Shown here piece after piece: positions 1-8,459 of a DNA stretch of 64,000 bases (within the stretch, counting starts at the first letter, position 1; each line of letters opens with the position of its first letter). The stretch spans positions 81,160 to 145,159 of the forward strand of contig CACYYG010000017.1 of assembly GCA_902778535.1 (NCBI GenBank). Direction: 5' to 3'. This DNA comes from an uncultured Prevotellaceae bacterium. Its GTDB lineage: Bacteria > Bacteroidota > Bacteroidia > Bacteroidales > Bacteroidaceae. The position numbers and the translations under genes were made by a program. The notes beneath the pieces are model-generated. The model did no database searches. It was not told the DNA's origin and saw only the letters and a program-made list of their open reading frames with translations.

Positions 1-3000
1 AGCATTGAGGAACAACTAAACCAACGGATTCTGATTCTCGACGGTGCTATGGGCACCAAGATTCAGTCGTTGGGCCTGACGGGCAACAACGATGAGCTGT
101 GCTTGACACAGCCCGACGTCATCGCCAACATCCACCGCCAGTACATCGAGGCGGGTGCCGACATCATATCAACCAATACTTTCTCGTCAAACCGCATCAG
201 CCAGCAGGAATACGGCTGTGCCGACAAGGCCCGCCAGATGGCTCTCGAGGGTGCACGCATCGCACGCCGCGTTGCCGATGAAGCCTCTCTCACCTCTCAC
301 CTCTCACCTCTCACCCAAAAAAGAATCTGGGTTGCCGGCTCGATGGGTCCGACGTCGAAGTCGCTGTCGCTGGCCTCCGACATGAACAACCCAGCCCTGC
401 GCACAGTATCTTTTGACGACATGGCCGCCGCCTACTATGAGCAGGCAGAAGCCCTGATGGAGGGCGGCGCCGATCTGCTGCTGTTGGAGACCTGCTTCGA
501 CGCACTGAACACGAAGGCAGCGCTCTATGCCATCATGCAGCTGAACGGGCAACTTCACAAGGAGATTCCAGTGATGGTGTCGGCCACCATCAACGACCGC
601 AGCGGACGTACGCTGACAGGCCAGACCATAGAGGCGTTCTATGTCAGCATCGCCCACTACCCCCATCTGCTCAGCTTCGGCCTCAACTGCTCGTTTGGCG
701 TCAGCGACCTGCGCCCCTTCGTCGAGCAGCTGGCCAAGCGCATCCCTGTCTTCCTCTCGCTTCACCCCAATGCCGGACTGCCCAACGAGATGGGCGAATA
801 CGAGGAATTGCCCGAGTTCACCGCATCCCATTTGCGACAGATGGCCGAGGCCGGTCTGCTGAACATTGCCGGCGGCTGCTGTGGCACCGACGAGCGCCAC
901 ATCCGCGCCATCAGCGAAGCACTGAGAGGCCTCCCGCCCAGGATTTCAGAGAACTTAGAGGCCTCGTCACTCCCATTATCCCTCTCAGGATTAGAGCCGC
1001 TGACCCTACCCCAGCCAATGCTGACAAACATCGGTGAGCGTACCAACGTGGCCGGCTCACGCAAGTTTGCCCGTCTCATTGCCGAGAAGAAATACGACGA
1101 GGCCCTCAGCGTGGCACGCCAGCAGATTGAAGGCGGCGCCAGCATCATCGACATCAACATGGACGATGCCATGCTCGACAGCCGTCAGGAGATGCAGACC
1201 TTCTGCCGCTACATCAGCAACGACCCCGCCGTTGGCCGCGCCGTACTGATGATTGACTCCAGCGACTGGCCCACCGTGCTTGCTGGCCTGAAGAACGCAC
1301 AGGGCAAGTGCATCGTCAACAGCATCAGCCTGAAGAACGGCGAAGAAGACTTTCTCAACAAGGCCCGCGAGCTGCGCCGACTGGGAGCCGCCGTGGTGGT
1401 GATGGCCTTCGACGAGGAAGGACAGGCCACCACCTACGAGCGCAAGATTGCCATTGCACAGCGTGCTTACCAGTTGCTCACCAGCATCGGCTTCCCCGCA
1501 CAGGACATCATCTTCGACGTGAACATCCTCTCCGTCGGCACAGGTCTCAAAGAGCATCAGGCCTACGCCGTCGACTTCATCCGCGCCGTCAAGTGGATTA
1601 AGCAGAACCTGCCCTTGGCCAAGACCAGCGGCGGCGTCAGCAATCTGTCCTTTGCTTTCCGAGGGAATAATAAGGTACGCGAGGCCATGCACTCCGTCTT
1701 CCTCTACCACGCTGTGCGTGCCGGCCTCGACATGGCCATCGTCAACCCCTCGATGCTACAGGTCTATGACAACATTGACCCTGCCTTGCTGAAGGCTGTC
1801 GAGGACGTCATCCTCAACACCGACGACGGTGCCACCGAGCGCCTCATCGCCCAAGCCGAAGCGCTGAAAAACGACAGTCCCAACAACCCTCTCACCTCTC
1901 ACCCCTCACCTCTCAACTCTCAACTCTCCATCGAGGACCGCCTAGCCTACGCCCTGACCAAGGGCGACAGCAGCCATCTGGCTGACGACATACCCGAGGC
2001 ACTCAAGAAGTACGGCCGACCCATTGACGTGATAGAGCAGCCGCTGATGCAGGCTATGGAGCACATCGGACAGCTCTTCGGCGAGGGCAAGATGTTTCTG
2101 CCGCAAGTGGTGAAATCGGCACAGGTAATGAAGGACGCCGTGGCATTGCTGACCAAAGATGAAGAAAGTGGCGACATGAAAGAGGAAAGCAACCGTCCCT
2201 GCGTGGTATTAGCTACTGCCAACGGCGACGTGCACGACATTGGCAAGAACATTGTCGGCATCGTACTGGGCTGCAACGGCTTCGACGTCGTCGACCTTGG
2301 CGTGATGGTGCCTGGCGAGACCATACTCGAAAAGGCACTGAAGAGAAAGCCCTGTCTGGTGGGCATCAGCGGCCTCATCACTCCCTCATTGAAGGAGATG
2401 GAAAAACTGTGCCAGCTGTTCCAGCGCGAAGGCCTTCAGATTCCCATCGTCGTGGGCGGCGCCACCACGTCAGCCCTGCACACTGCCGTCAAACTGGCAC
2501 CGCTTTACAGCGGCTGCGTCATCTACGGCGGCGACGCCTCGCAGACATCGCTCATTGCCAAGCGCCTGCAGATGGATGCCGACGCCACCATCGACCAAAT
2601 AAAAGCAGAACAGGACGAGATGCGCAACGCCTACGAGGAACACCATGCTCCACTCACGCCCTACGAAGAGGCCAATAAGATTCACCAGCAGCAGACACTC
2701 CCTCAGTCCCTTACAATGAGGGAGGTAGACAATTACCCTCAAGGCGACATCCTTGCGGAATCGATACAGCTCAATGCCATCGAGCCTCTCATCGACTGGC
2801 GCATGTTTCTCCTCTTCTGGGGTTTCAAGGGCGAGACGCTGCCTCAGCTGCTGGTCAACCCCGAGGCCGAGCACACCCTTGCCGAGGGCAGGCAATATCT
2901 GCACGACGCCATCGCCAACAACCGTATCCAGGTGCAGGCTCTGCTGCACTTTGAGCAAGCCACGAGCCGCGGAAACGACATCGTGCTGGCCGACGGCACC

Positions 3001-3498
3001 GTCCTGCCCATGCTCCGCAGCCAAAGCGCCGCTGGCCACTATCGCTGCCTCTCCGACTACTACGATGTGCTGCAGCCGTCGCCCATCGGACTCTTCACCG
3101 TCGTTGCCCGCCCCACCGTTGAGCCTGTCGACGATGCCAGCCGCCTGATGAGCCACGCCCTCTGTGCCCGCCTGGCCGAGGCCGCCGCCGAAATGTTAAG
3201 TGTCAAGTCACTCAACATGCTAAGAGTTGCTTTCGGCTATGCTACTTGTCCCGACCACTCTCTGAAGCGCATCGTCTTCGATTTGCTGGACGCTGAGCAA
3301 CGGCTTGGCATCACCCTCACCGACCACTACTCCATACAGCCTTCAACATCCGTCTGCGGTCTCTTCATCTGTCATCCCGACGCCCGCTACTTCCCTGTAG
3401 GCCGCATCGACCGCAACCAGCTGGCCGACTACTGCCGTCGCCGCGGCATAACCATTGCCGAGGGCGAACAGCTTCTGTCGAAGTACATCGCCCAGTAA
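1..3498 (+). CDS. metH: Cobalamin-dependent methionine synthase, 5' end outside window
   Basis: Transfers the methyl group of 5-methyltetrahydrofolate to homocysteine through cobalamin, making methionine in the cytoplasm. The reading frame is open from base 1 and enters mid-protein, so the true start lies upstream. Domains in order: homocysteine-binding barrel with zinc cysteines (GLNCSFG near 682-702, GGCCGT at 871-888), pterin-binding barrel (about 1020-1740), cobalamin cap and Rossmann domain with the DVHDIG cobalt-ligand motif at 2227-2244 (His at 2233), and the AdoMet-binding reactivation domain at the C-terminus. The full four-module architecture is visible. Two stretches (287-314 and 1889-1930) are tandem heptamers translated as L/T/S/H/P-rich linkers that are not part of the family fold; the second lies between the pterin and cobalamin modules. 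Confidence 0.97.
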   Translation, partial: SIEEQLNQRILILDGAMGTKIQSLGLTGNNDELCLTQPDVIANIHRQYIEAGADIISTNTFSSNRISQQEYGCADKARQMALEGARIARRVADEASLTSHLSPLTQKRIWVAGSMGPTSKSLSLASDMNNPALRTVSFDDMAAAYYEQAEALMEGGADLLLLETCFDALNTKAALYAIMQLNGQLHKEIPVMVSATINDRSGRTLTGQTIEAFYVSIAHYPHLLSFGLNCSFGVSDLRPFVEQLAKRIPVFLSLHPNAGLPNEMGEYEELPEFTASHLRQMAEAGLLNIAGGCCGTDERHIRAISEALRGLPPRISENLEASSLPLSLSGLEPLTLPQPMLTNIGERTNVAGSRKFARLIAEKKYDEALSVARQQIEGGASIIDINMDDAMLDSRQEMQTFCRYISNDPAVGRAVLMIDSSDWPTVLAGLKNAQGKCIVNSISLKNGEEDFLNKARELRRLGAAVVVMAFDEEGQATTYERKIAIAQRAYQLLTSIGFPAQDIIFDVNILSVGTGLKEHQAYAVDFIRAVKWIKQNLPLAKTSGGVSNLSFAFRGNNKVREAMHSVFLYHAVRAGLDMAIVNPSMLQVYDNIDPALLKAVEDVILNTDDGATERLIAQAEALKNDSPNNPLTSHPSPLNSQLSIEDRLAYALTKGDSSHLADDIPEALKKYGRPIDVIEQPLMQAMEHIGQLFGEGKMFLPQVVKSAQVMKDAVALLTKDEESGDMKEESNRPCVVLATANGDVHDIGKNIVGIVLGCNGFDVVDLGVMVPGETILEKALKRKPCLVGISGLITPSLKEMEKLCQLFQREGLQIPIVVGGATTSALHTAVKLAPLYSGCVIYGGDASQTSLIAKRLQMDADATIDQIKAEQDEMRNAYEEHHAPLTPYEEANKIHQQQTLPQSLTMREVDNYPQGDILAESIQLNAIEPLIDWRMFLLFWGFKGETLPQLLVNPEAEHTLAEGRQYLHDAIANNRIQVQALLHFEQATSRGNDIVLADGTVLPMLRSQSAAGHYRCLSDYYDVLQPSPIGLFTVVARPTVEPVDDASRLMSHALCARLAEAAAEMLSVKSLNMLRVAFGYATCPDHSLKRIVFDLLDAEQRLGITLTDHYSIQPSTSVCGLFICHPDARYFPVGRIDRNQLADYCRRRGITIAEGEQLLSKYIAQ
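287..314 (+). repeat. CTCTCAC heptamer array inside metH
   Basis: Four perfect tandem copies of CTCTCAC, translated as a Leu/Thr/Ser/His/Pro stretch in the homocysteine-binding domain. It has the same unit and the same orientation relative to the coding strand as the array at 1889-1930 and the one in the kinase gene at 39911-39980. Confidence 0.9.
1889..1930 (+). repeat. CTCTCAC-type heptamer array inside metH linker
   Basis: Six tandem 7-bp units (CTCTCAC twice, CCCTCAC, CTCTCAA twice, CTCTCCA), 42 bp in total, so the reading frame is kept. It encodes a 14-residue Leu/Thr/Ser/Pro/His linker between the pterin-binding and cobalamin-binding modules. Confidence 0.9.
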
Positions 3499-3604
3499 AC
3501 ACTTCGTCTCTCGATGGGAAAAATCAGAGGAAAACATAATAAATGCGAAATAAGAACGTTATAGGATTAACATATTTAGTATTACTTAATTAAAGACAAA
3601 AACA

Positions 3605-4201
3605 ATGAAAAAAACATTTATGATGATTGGCATCGCCGCTATGTCGGTGTGCGTGATGACATCGTGTGGCTCGAAAGATGCCAACAAGGAAAAGGAAGGC
3701 ACCGAACAGGTGGCTGAGAGTGACGACAGCGACGAGATAGACGAGGATGCTCCTGCCCCGAAGACGGAGGAGGGTGTTATCGCCCTGCTGCAGGAGGCCT
3801 ATGCGGATGCCAACCTGATTTCACAGCCCGAGGATGACGAGTGCGAGCCTAACCTCGACCTCTTCGGCATGTACTGCTCGAAAGAGTTCAATGAGAAGAT
3901 GGATGAGATTCGCAGCATCGAGGTCAGCACAGGCGAAGAATTCGACCAGATTACCGACGCGCTGGGCTTGTTTGTCTTCTGGGAAGGCAGCACGGTGACG
4001 CCGAAAGACTTTGATATCGACATCGACGGCGACAGAGCCTATGCCAATTATAATGTATCCAACGGTAATGAAGAGCTGCTGACAGTGTTACAGCTGGTCT
4101 ATGAGGACGGACAGTGGCGCATCGACGACTGGGAGCAGATTGGAATGATGGCTCTCAACCTGAGGGAAAAAATGGATGAGTTCATTGAGGCTCACAAATA
4201 A
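3605..4201 (+). CDS. Putative lipoprotein, NTF2/DUF3828-like
   Basis: A 198-residue protein with a lipoprotein signal peptide (Met-Lys-Lys start, hydrophobic core, lipobox ending MTSC, lipid-anchored Cys about residue 21), followed by a strongly acidic low-complexity linker (residues 25-55). The rest resembles NTF2-fold secreted domains: a helix pair, then strands ending with a motif like VYEDGQWRIDDW near the C-terminus. It is probably anchored in the outer or inner membrane facing the periplasm. The gene stands alone 106 bp after metH. No catalytic motif is visible; the fold assignment is an inference from the strand pattern and the DGQWRIDDW-type ending. Confidence 0.8.
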   Translation: MKKTFMMIGIAAMSVCVMTSCGSKDANKEKEGTEQVAESDDSDEIDEDAPAPKTEEGVIALLQEAYADANLISQPEDDECEPNLDLFGMYCSKEFNEKMDEIRSIEVSTGEEFDQITDALGLFVFWEGSTVTPKDFDIDIDGDRAYANYNVSNGNEELLTVLQLVYEDGQWRIDDWEQIGMMALNLREKMDEFIEAHK

Positions 4202-4227
4202 ATTTATATAAGGAGTTAAAAGGAAGC

Positions 4228-4249
4228 AGAGGGAGTTGATACTCCCTCT
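4228..4249 (+). terminator. Hairpin after the lipoprotein gene
   Basis: Perfect 9-bp inverted repeat AGAGGGAGT / ACTCCCTCT with a TGAT loop, 27 bp after the lipoprotein stop. It is not followed by a T-run, so termination is uncertain; it could equally be a processing site or part of the GGAGTTA-type repeats seen elsewhere. Confidence 0.45.
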
Positions 4250-4281
4250 CCCTATAACTTCCCATATCCCCCCACGACAAC

Positions 4282-5232
4282 ATGATGACCATCATCGATG
4301 CGCACTCACACCTGTGGCTGAAACAGGACACACGTGTAGACGGCAAGCGCATACTGACACTGAGAGACGGCCGCAGCGTCTTTCTCGACGAGGAGGTACA
4401 GATGCTGCCGCCGTTTATGATTGACGGTGTAAACTCGGCTGAAGTGTTTCTGTCGAACATGAACTATGCCCAGGTGGGTGCCGCCGTGGTGGTGCAGGAA
4501 ATAATCGACGGCAACCAGAACGAATACCTGACGAAGGTGCAGCAAACCTATCCCGACCGTTTCTTCTGCATGGGCATGACGGAGTTCCGCTACGGCAACG
4601 ACTTCCTGGCTGGCGCTCAGGCTGTCGTCAACAGTCCGCTGAAGGGCTTGGCCATTCCCGGCCACCGGCTGCTCAGCGTGCCCACATCGCCAAAGGAAGA
4701 CAAATTCGAGACGCTGCATTTAAACTCATCTCAAATGATGCAGCTCTTTAAATTGCTGGAAAACAACGACATGGTGCTGTCGATGTGCCTTGCCGACGAC
4801 GAGCAGCAGATAGCCGAGATGGGCGAGGTCATTCAGGAATGTCCCAAGCTGCGCATCGCCATCGGCCATTTCGGCATGGTGACGACGCCGAGCTTCGAGC
4901 GTCAGGTGAAGCTGGCCTTGCTGGGCGAGAACGTAATGGTGGAGAGCGGCGGCATCACGTGGCTCTACAATGCAGAGTTCTATCCCTACCCCACTGCCGT
5001 ACGCAGCATCCTTCAGGCCGCCGACTGGGTGGGCTGGGACCGTCTGATGTGGGGCAGCGACTATCCGCGCACCATCACCGCCATCACTTACCGCATGTCG
5101 TATGACTTTGTGAGCAAGAGCCGTGAGCTCAGCGACGAACAGAAGGCACAATTTCTCGGTGGCAACGCCCAGCGCTTCTACGGATTTAAGCATCTGCCAG
5201 AGCTGCCTTACATTAAGAACATGTCGGAATAG
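4282..5232 (+). CDS. Amidohydrolase-family (TIM-barrel) hydrolase
   Basis: A 316-residue metal-dependent hydrolase of the amidohydrolase-2 type. Visible metal or active-site residues are the N-terminal DAHSH motif (HxH, residues 7-11), a mid-protein His in IAIGHFG, and the late Asp in MWGSDYPR, in the order typical of the family. It is followed 28 bp later by a FucP-like permease and then a zinc alcohol dehydrogenase, so a lactonase role in sugar oxidation (as for L-fuconolactonase relatives) is plausible but inferred. Two consecutive ATG codons (4282, 4285) could serve as start. No signal peptide; cytoplasmic. Confidence 0.85.
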   Translation: MMTIIDAHSHLWLKQDTRVDGKRILTLRDGRSVFLDEEVQMLPPFMIDGVNSAEVFLSNMNYAQVGAAVVVQEIIDGNQNEYLTKVQQTYPDRFFCMGMTEFRYGNDFLAGAQAVVNSPLKGLAIPGHRLLSVPTSPKEDKFETLHLNSSQMMQLFKLLENNDMVLSMCLADDEQQIAEMGEVIQECPKLRIAIGHFGMVTTPSFERQVKLALLGENVMVESGGITWLYNAEFYPYPTAVRSILQAADWVGWDRLMWGSDYPRTITAITYRMSYDFVSKSRELSDEQKAQFLGGNAQRFYGFKHLPELPYIKNMSE

Positions 5233-5260
5233 AAACCACAAAAACCAATAACAGATTACC

Positions 5261-6559
5261 ATGAAAGAGCAATTGATTGACAAGCGGTGGCTGCTACCAT
5301 TCGTACTTGTGACTTTATGCTTTGCCCTGTGGGGCTTTGCCAACGACATCACCAACCCTATGGTGAAAGCCTTTTCCAAAATATTCCGCATGAGCGTCAC
5401 CGAGGGCGCCCTGGTACAGGTAGCTTTCTACGGCGGCTATTTCTGCATGGCCTTCCCTGCTGCCATCTTCATCAGGAAATTCTCCTACAAATCGGGCGTG
5501 CTCATGGGCCTTGGCCTCTATGCCACAGGCGCCCTGCTTTTCTTTCCCGCCAAGGCTGTAGGTGTCTACGGGTGCTTCCTCATTGCCTATTTTATTATGA
5601 CCTGCGGACTGTCGTTCCTGGAAACGAGCTGCAATCCCTACATACTGGCCATGGGCGACGAGAAGACGGCAACGCGACGACTGAACATGGCACAGTGTTT
5701 CAACCCCTGCGGCTCTATTATTGGCATGTTTGTGGCCATGAACTTCATCCAGGCACGCCTGAACCCCATGAGCAGCAATGAGAGAGCCACGCTGAGCGAT
5801 GCAGAGTTTGAAGCCATGAAGAATCAGGATCTTAGCGTCCTGATATCGCCATACCTGATTATTGGCATAGTCATCGTAGCCATGTTCCTCGTCATCTTCT
5901 TCACCAAGATGCCCAAGAACGGCGACCAGAGCAAGGACATCCATTTCCTGTCCACGCTGAAGCGCATCTTCTCGCTGAAGTATTACCGCGAGGGAGTCAT
6001 TGCACAATTCTTCTACGTAGGTGCGCAGATCATGTGCTGGACCTTCATCATACAATACGGCACGCGTGTATTCATGGCAGAGGGCATGGGCGAACAGGAT
6101 GCCGAGGTGCTGTCACAGCAGTTCAATATCTATGCCATGATTTTCTTCATCTGTTCGCGCTTCATCGCCACCTACCTCATGAAGTGGATGAAGCCCGCCA
6201 AGCTGCTGGCCATATTCGGCGTGCTGGCAATGGTCTTCACACTTGGTGTCATCTTGTTTCAAAACCGCATGGGTGTATACTGTCTGGTATGTATCAGCGG
6301 CTGCATGTCGCTCATGTTCCCCACCATCTATGGCATTGCTCTCGACGGACTAGGCGATGACGCAAAATTCGGTGCCGCAGGTCTCATTATGGCCATCCTT
6401 GGCGGTTCAGTGCTACCACCGCTGCAGGCTGCCATTATTGACCAAGGCACAGTGTTCGGCGGCTTCCCCGCCACCAACCTGTCGTTCGTTCTCCCCTTTG
6501 TATGCTTTGTAGTCGTCACCCTCTATGGCTATAGGATGCACCATAGCCGAGGGCTGTAA
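5261..6559 (+). CDS. fucP: FucP-like sugar:H+ symporter (MFS)
   Basis: A 432-residue inner-membrane transporter with about 12 predicted membrane segments. It carries family signatures of L-fucose/glucose-galactose permeases: the N-terminal LWGFAND segment in helix 1 (acidic residue at the position used for proton coupling) and ETSCNPY in helix 4 (Glu in the substrate site). Length matches FucP (about 430). It lies between the amidohydrolase and the alcohol dehydrogenase on the same strand, which suggests one operon importing a (deoxy)hexose and oxidising it. The exact sugar cannot be told from sequence; the symbol reflects family membership. Confidence 0.85.
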   Translation: MKEQLIDKRWLLPFVLVTLCFALWGFANDITNPMVKAFSKIFRMSVTEGALVQVAFYGGYFCMAFPAAIFIRKFSYKSGVLMGLGLYATGALLFFPAKAVGVYGCFLIAYFIMTCGLSFLETSCNPYILAMGDEKTATRRLNMAQCFNPCGSIIGMFVAMNFIQARLNPMSSNERATLSDAEFEAMKNQDLSVLISPYLIIGIVIVAMFLVIFFTKMPKNGDQSKDIHFLSTLKRIFSLKYYREGVIAQFFYVGAQIMCWTFIIQYGTRVFMAEGMGEQDAEVLSQQFNIYAMIFFICSRFIATYLMKWMKPAKLLAIFGVLAMVFTLGVILFQNRMGVYCLVCISGCMSLMFPTIYGIALDGLGDDAKFGAAGLIMAILGGSVLPPLQAAIIDQGTVFGGFPATNLSFVLPFVCFVVVTLYGYRMHHSRGL

Positions 6560-6621
6560 TTATTCCTGGCAGATAAAAAATATACAACTTTCTCAAGTGG
6601 AGTAGTAAGAAGTAGTAAAAG

Positions 6622-6653
6622 GAAGTTATGGGGAGTTATGGGTCAATAGTTGC
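6622..6653 (+). repeat. GGAGTTATGG decamer repeat plus conserved 3' tail
   Basis: Two degenerate 10-bp units (GGAAGTTATG, GGGAGTTATG) followed by GGTCAATAGTTGC. A 22-bp stretch, 6632-6653, recurs exactly at 49894-49915, where four units precede the same tail. It lies in the gap between the permease and the alcohol dehydrogenase. Confidence 0.8.
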
Positions 6654-6705
6654 TTCACTGATGGCTACGCAAAAACTCCTTCATAAAAAATATACTATAC
6701 TCAAT

Positions 6706-7725
6706 ATGAAAGCAATTCAAATCACACACAGCCAAGAGCTGAACATCATTGAGATGGATGCGCCCCAGGCGCCTGGCTACGGCGAGGTGCTGCTGCGCCT
6801 GCGCTTCGTGGGCTTTTGCGGCTCCGACATCAACACCTTCATGGGCCGCAACGGCATGGCCCTCAATCCCGTCATTCCCGGTCACGAGGTGGGCGCCACC
6901 ATCGAGGCCGTGGGCGAAGGCGTGCCCGAAGAACTGAAGGCAGGCATGGTGGTCACCGTCAATCCTTATACCAACTGCGGCAACTGTGCCTCCTGCCGCA
7001 ACAATCGCGTCAACGCATGTGAACACAACGAGACGCTGGGCGTGCAGCGCAACGGAGCCATGCGCGAGTTCATCGTCCTGCCCTGGCAGAAGATCATTCC
7101 CGCCGGCAGCCTGTCGGCCCGCGACAGCGCCCTCATCGAGCCGATGAGCGTAGGCTTCCACGCCGTCAGCCGCGCTCAGGTCACCGACAGCGACGTCGTG
7201 ATGGTCATTGGCTGCGGCATGGTTGGCATGGGCGCCATCGTACGCTCAGCACTGCGTGGCGCCACCGTCATTGCTGCCGACATCGACGACGAGAAGCTGG
7301 CACTGGCCAAGAGGATGGGAGCCGCATACGCCGTCAACACCCTGCAGGGCAGCGCTCACGAGCAGTTGCAGGCCCTCACAGGCGGATTCGGCCCCGACGT
7401 GGTCATCGAGGCCGTGGGCAGCGTGCCGACCTATCAGATGGCTGTCAACGAGGTAGCCTTCACGGGTCGTGTGGCTTGCATCGGCTACGCCAAGAGTGAG
7501 GTGTCGCTACAGACAAAGTTCTTCGTACAGAAGGAGTTGGATGTTCGCGGTTCACGCAATGCTACGCCGCAAGATTTCCGCGCCGTCATCCGCTATATGG
7601 AGCGCGGCAACTGTCCCACCGACGAGCTCATTACCCGTGTGGTGAAGCCCGAGGAGGCTTTGGAAACGATGCGCTGGTGGAGCCAGAATCCCGGCAAGGT
7701 GTTCCGCATCCTCGTTGAGTTTTGA
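6706..7725 (+). CDS. Zinc-dependent alcohol/polyol dehydrogenase
   Basis: A 339-residue medium-chain dehydrogenase. The catalytic zinc site shows Cys in GFCGSD and the PGHE motif; the structural-zinc loop has four cysteines (NCGNCASC ... ACE). The NAD(P) Rossmann motif is GCGMVG around residue 168. An upstream in-frame ATG at 6628 lies within the decamer repeat and adds a non-homologous extension, so the start at 6706 is preferred because homology begins at MKAIQI. It likely oxidises the sugar or sugar-derived alcohol imported by the upstream permease; candidates are L-fucose/L-galactose dehydrogenase-type or threonine/sorbitol dehydrogenase-type activities. Confidence 0.88.
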   Translation: MKAIQITHSQELNIIEMDAPQAPGYGEVLLRLRFVGFCGSDINTFMGRNGMALNPVIPGHEVGATIEAVGEGVPEELKAGMVVTVNPYTNCGNCASCRNNRVNACEHNETLGVQRNGAMREFIVLPWQKIIPAGSLSARDSALIEPMSVGFHAVSRAQVTDSDVVMVIGCGMVGMGAIVRSALRGATVIAADIDDEKLALAKRMGAAYAVNTLQGSAHEQLQALTGGFGPDVVIEAVGSVPTYQMAVNEVAFTGRVACIGYAKSEVSLQTKFFVQKELDVRGSRNATPQDFRAVIRYMERGNCPTDELITRVVKPEEALETMRWWSQNPGKVFRILVEF

Positions 7726-7782
7726 TGGTTTTCAAGGGAAATTCATCGGCGAAATGTTAAAATGTAGCTAATTTGAGGCCTT

Positions 7783-7812
7783 AATGTCACATGTCACAAT
7801 GTCACATGTCAC
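7783..7812 (+). repeat. 15-bp tandem direct repeat
   Basis: Two perfect adjacent copies of AATGTCACATGTCAC (7783-7797 and 7798-7812), each containing the near-palindrome GTCACATGTCAC. They lie just upstream of the terminator that follows the alcohol dehydrogenase. Function unknown. Confidence 0.75.
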
Positions 7813-7825
7813 AAACTCTAGAAAA

Positions 7826-7856
7826 AAAACGCCAACCTTCACAGGCTGGCGTTTTC
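7826..7856 (+). terminator. Intrinsic terminator after alcohol dehydrogenase
   Basis: Inverted repeat AAAACGCCAAC / GCTGGCGTTTT (one mismatch) with an 8-base loop. The stem is A-rich on the left and T-rich on the right, so it could act in both directions. Confidence 0.8.
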
Positions 7857-7894
7857 TTTGAAAGAGAAAAGACAAATAGAATGCAACAAAATCC

Positions 7895-8155
7895 TTAACC
7901 GTAGATAGGCCCGTAACCCATGCAGCTGGTGGTGGTCAAAGCCGTGATAGCGGCGGTCAGCATAGCGACAATCACCTCCACGGCATAGCGATTAGATTTG
8001 AGATTTGAGATTTGAGATTTGAGAATTGAAGTAGTAGGGTTTAACAAAGGTTGTGTTGGTTGTGCTTTCGAAGGCCGCGTGCACTCGGTGCTTTCAGCAT
8101 GTACAAAGGTACTACAATTAAATTCGGTGTGCAAACTCGTTGGGAAAATGTACAT
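7895..8155 (-). other. Possible remnant of a small hydrophobic peptide gene
   Basis: On the minus strand the last 31 codons (7895-7990) encode a hydrophobic peptide ending TAAITALTTTSCMGYG, resembling the short Bacteroidetes proteins annotated as smalltalk proteins. Upstream in the same frame the sequence is the translated TCTCAAA heptamer array (8028-7994) and then unrelated sequence. There is no convincing start codon next to the hydrophobic part, so the native N-terminus seems to have been replaced by the repeat. A TACCTTTG box on the minus strand (8104-8111) could drive it. The family link is tentative. Confidence 0.3.
7994..8028 (-). repeat. AGATTTG heptamer array
   Basis: Four perfect AGATTTG units followed by AGAATTG on the plus strand (CAAATCT on the minus strand). 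The array is stop-free only when read on the minus strand, where it is part of the open frame of the small hydrophobic peptide. Confidence 0.9.
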
Positions 8156-8220
8156 AATTTAACACGCGACGAATAGCCGCACGTTTCTGCGGAGGCTCCG
8201 CAGGAAAATTTGAAGGCTCG
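8111..8220 (+). repeat. 110-bp imperfect direct repeat, copy A
   Basis: Shares long identity blocks with 11292-11402: ACTACAATTAAA, a 21-bp block centred on GCAAACTCGTTGGG, and a block with the hairpin CTGCGGA-GGC-TCCGCAG followed by GAAGGCTC. Both copies are in the same orientation and each is followed by a TATCTTTG promoter box. In copy A the sequence downstream of an ATG at 8099 reads GTTIK..VQTRWE, a peptide also seen in copy B. The remainder of 7726-8459 holds only the repeats and sites listed here. Confidence 0.8.
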
Positions 8221-8332
8221 TCCTGCCAATTTTAACTTTTAAAGAAAGGACACTAAAAGGCCATATTAGACAAATAGATATGGTTTTATTCTTAAAAATC
8301 TTAAAAACTCGCATTATCTATTTTGTTTTTTT

Positions 8333-8340
8333 TATCTTTG
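8333..8340 (+). promoter_or_regulatory. Promoter -7 box TATCTTTG for the TetR-like gene
   Basis: TATCTTTG fits the Bacteroidetes TAnnTTTG consensus. It lies inside the frame that could otherwise be read upstream to 8280, which supports starting the regulator at 8460 rather than at an earlier ATG. No clear -33 TTTG. Confidence 0.55.
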
Positions 8341-8459
8341 CAAAAATTATTAGAGTTTGGGCATCCAACTCGACTGAGATACTAAAACACTTCACGGACA
8401 CATCGCATGGCCAAGGCCGCATCCAGGACGCAGGCTTTGAAAATATAAGATGGAAGAGG

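Noticed and set aside
8280-8459. Earlier start for the TetR-like gene
   Set aside because: The TATCTTTG promoter box lies inside this stretch and the encoded residues look like translated AT-rich leader.
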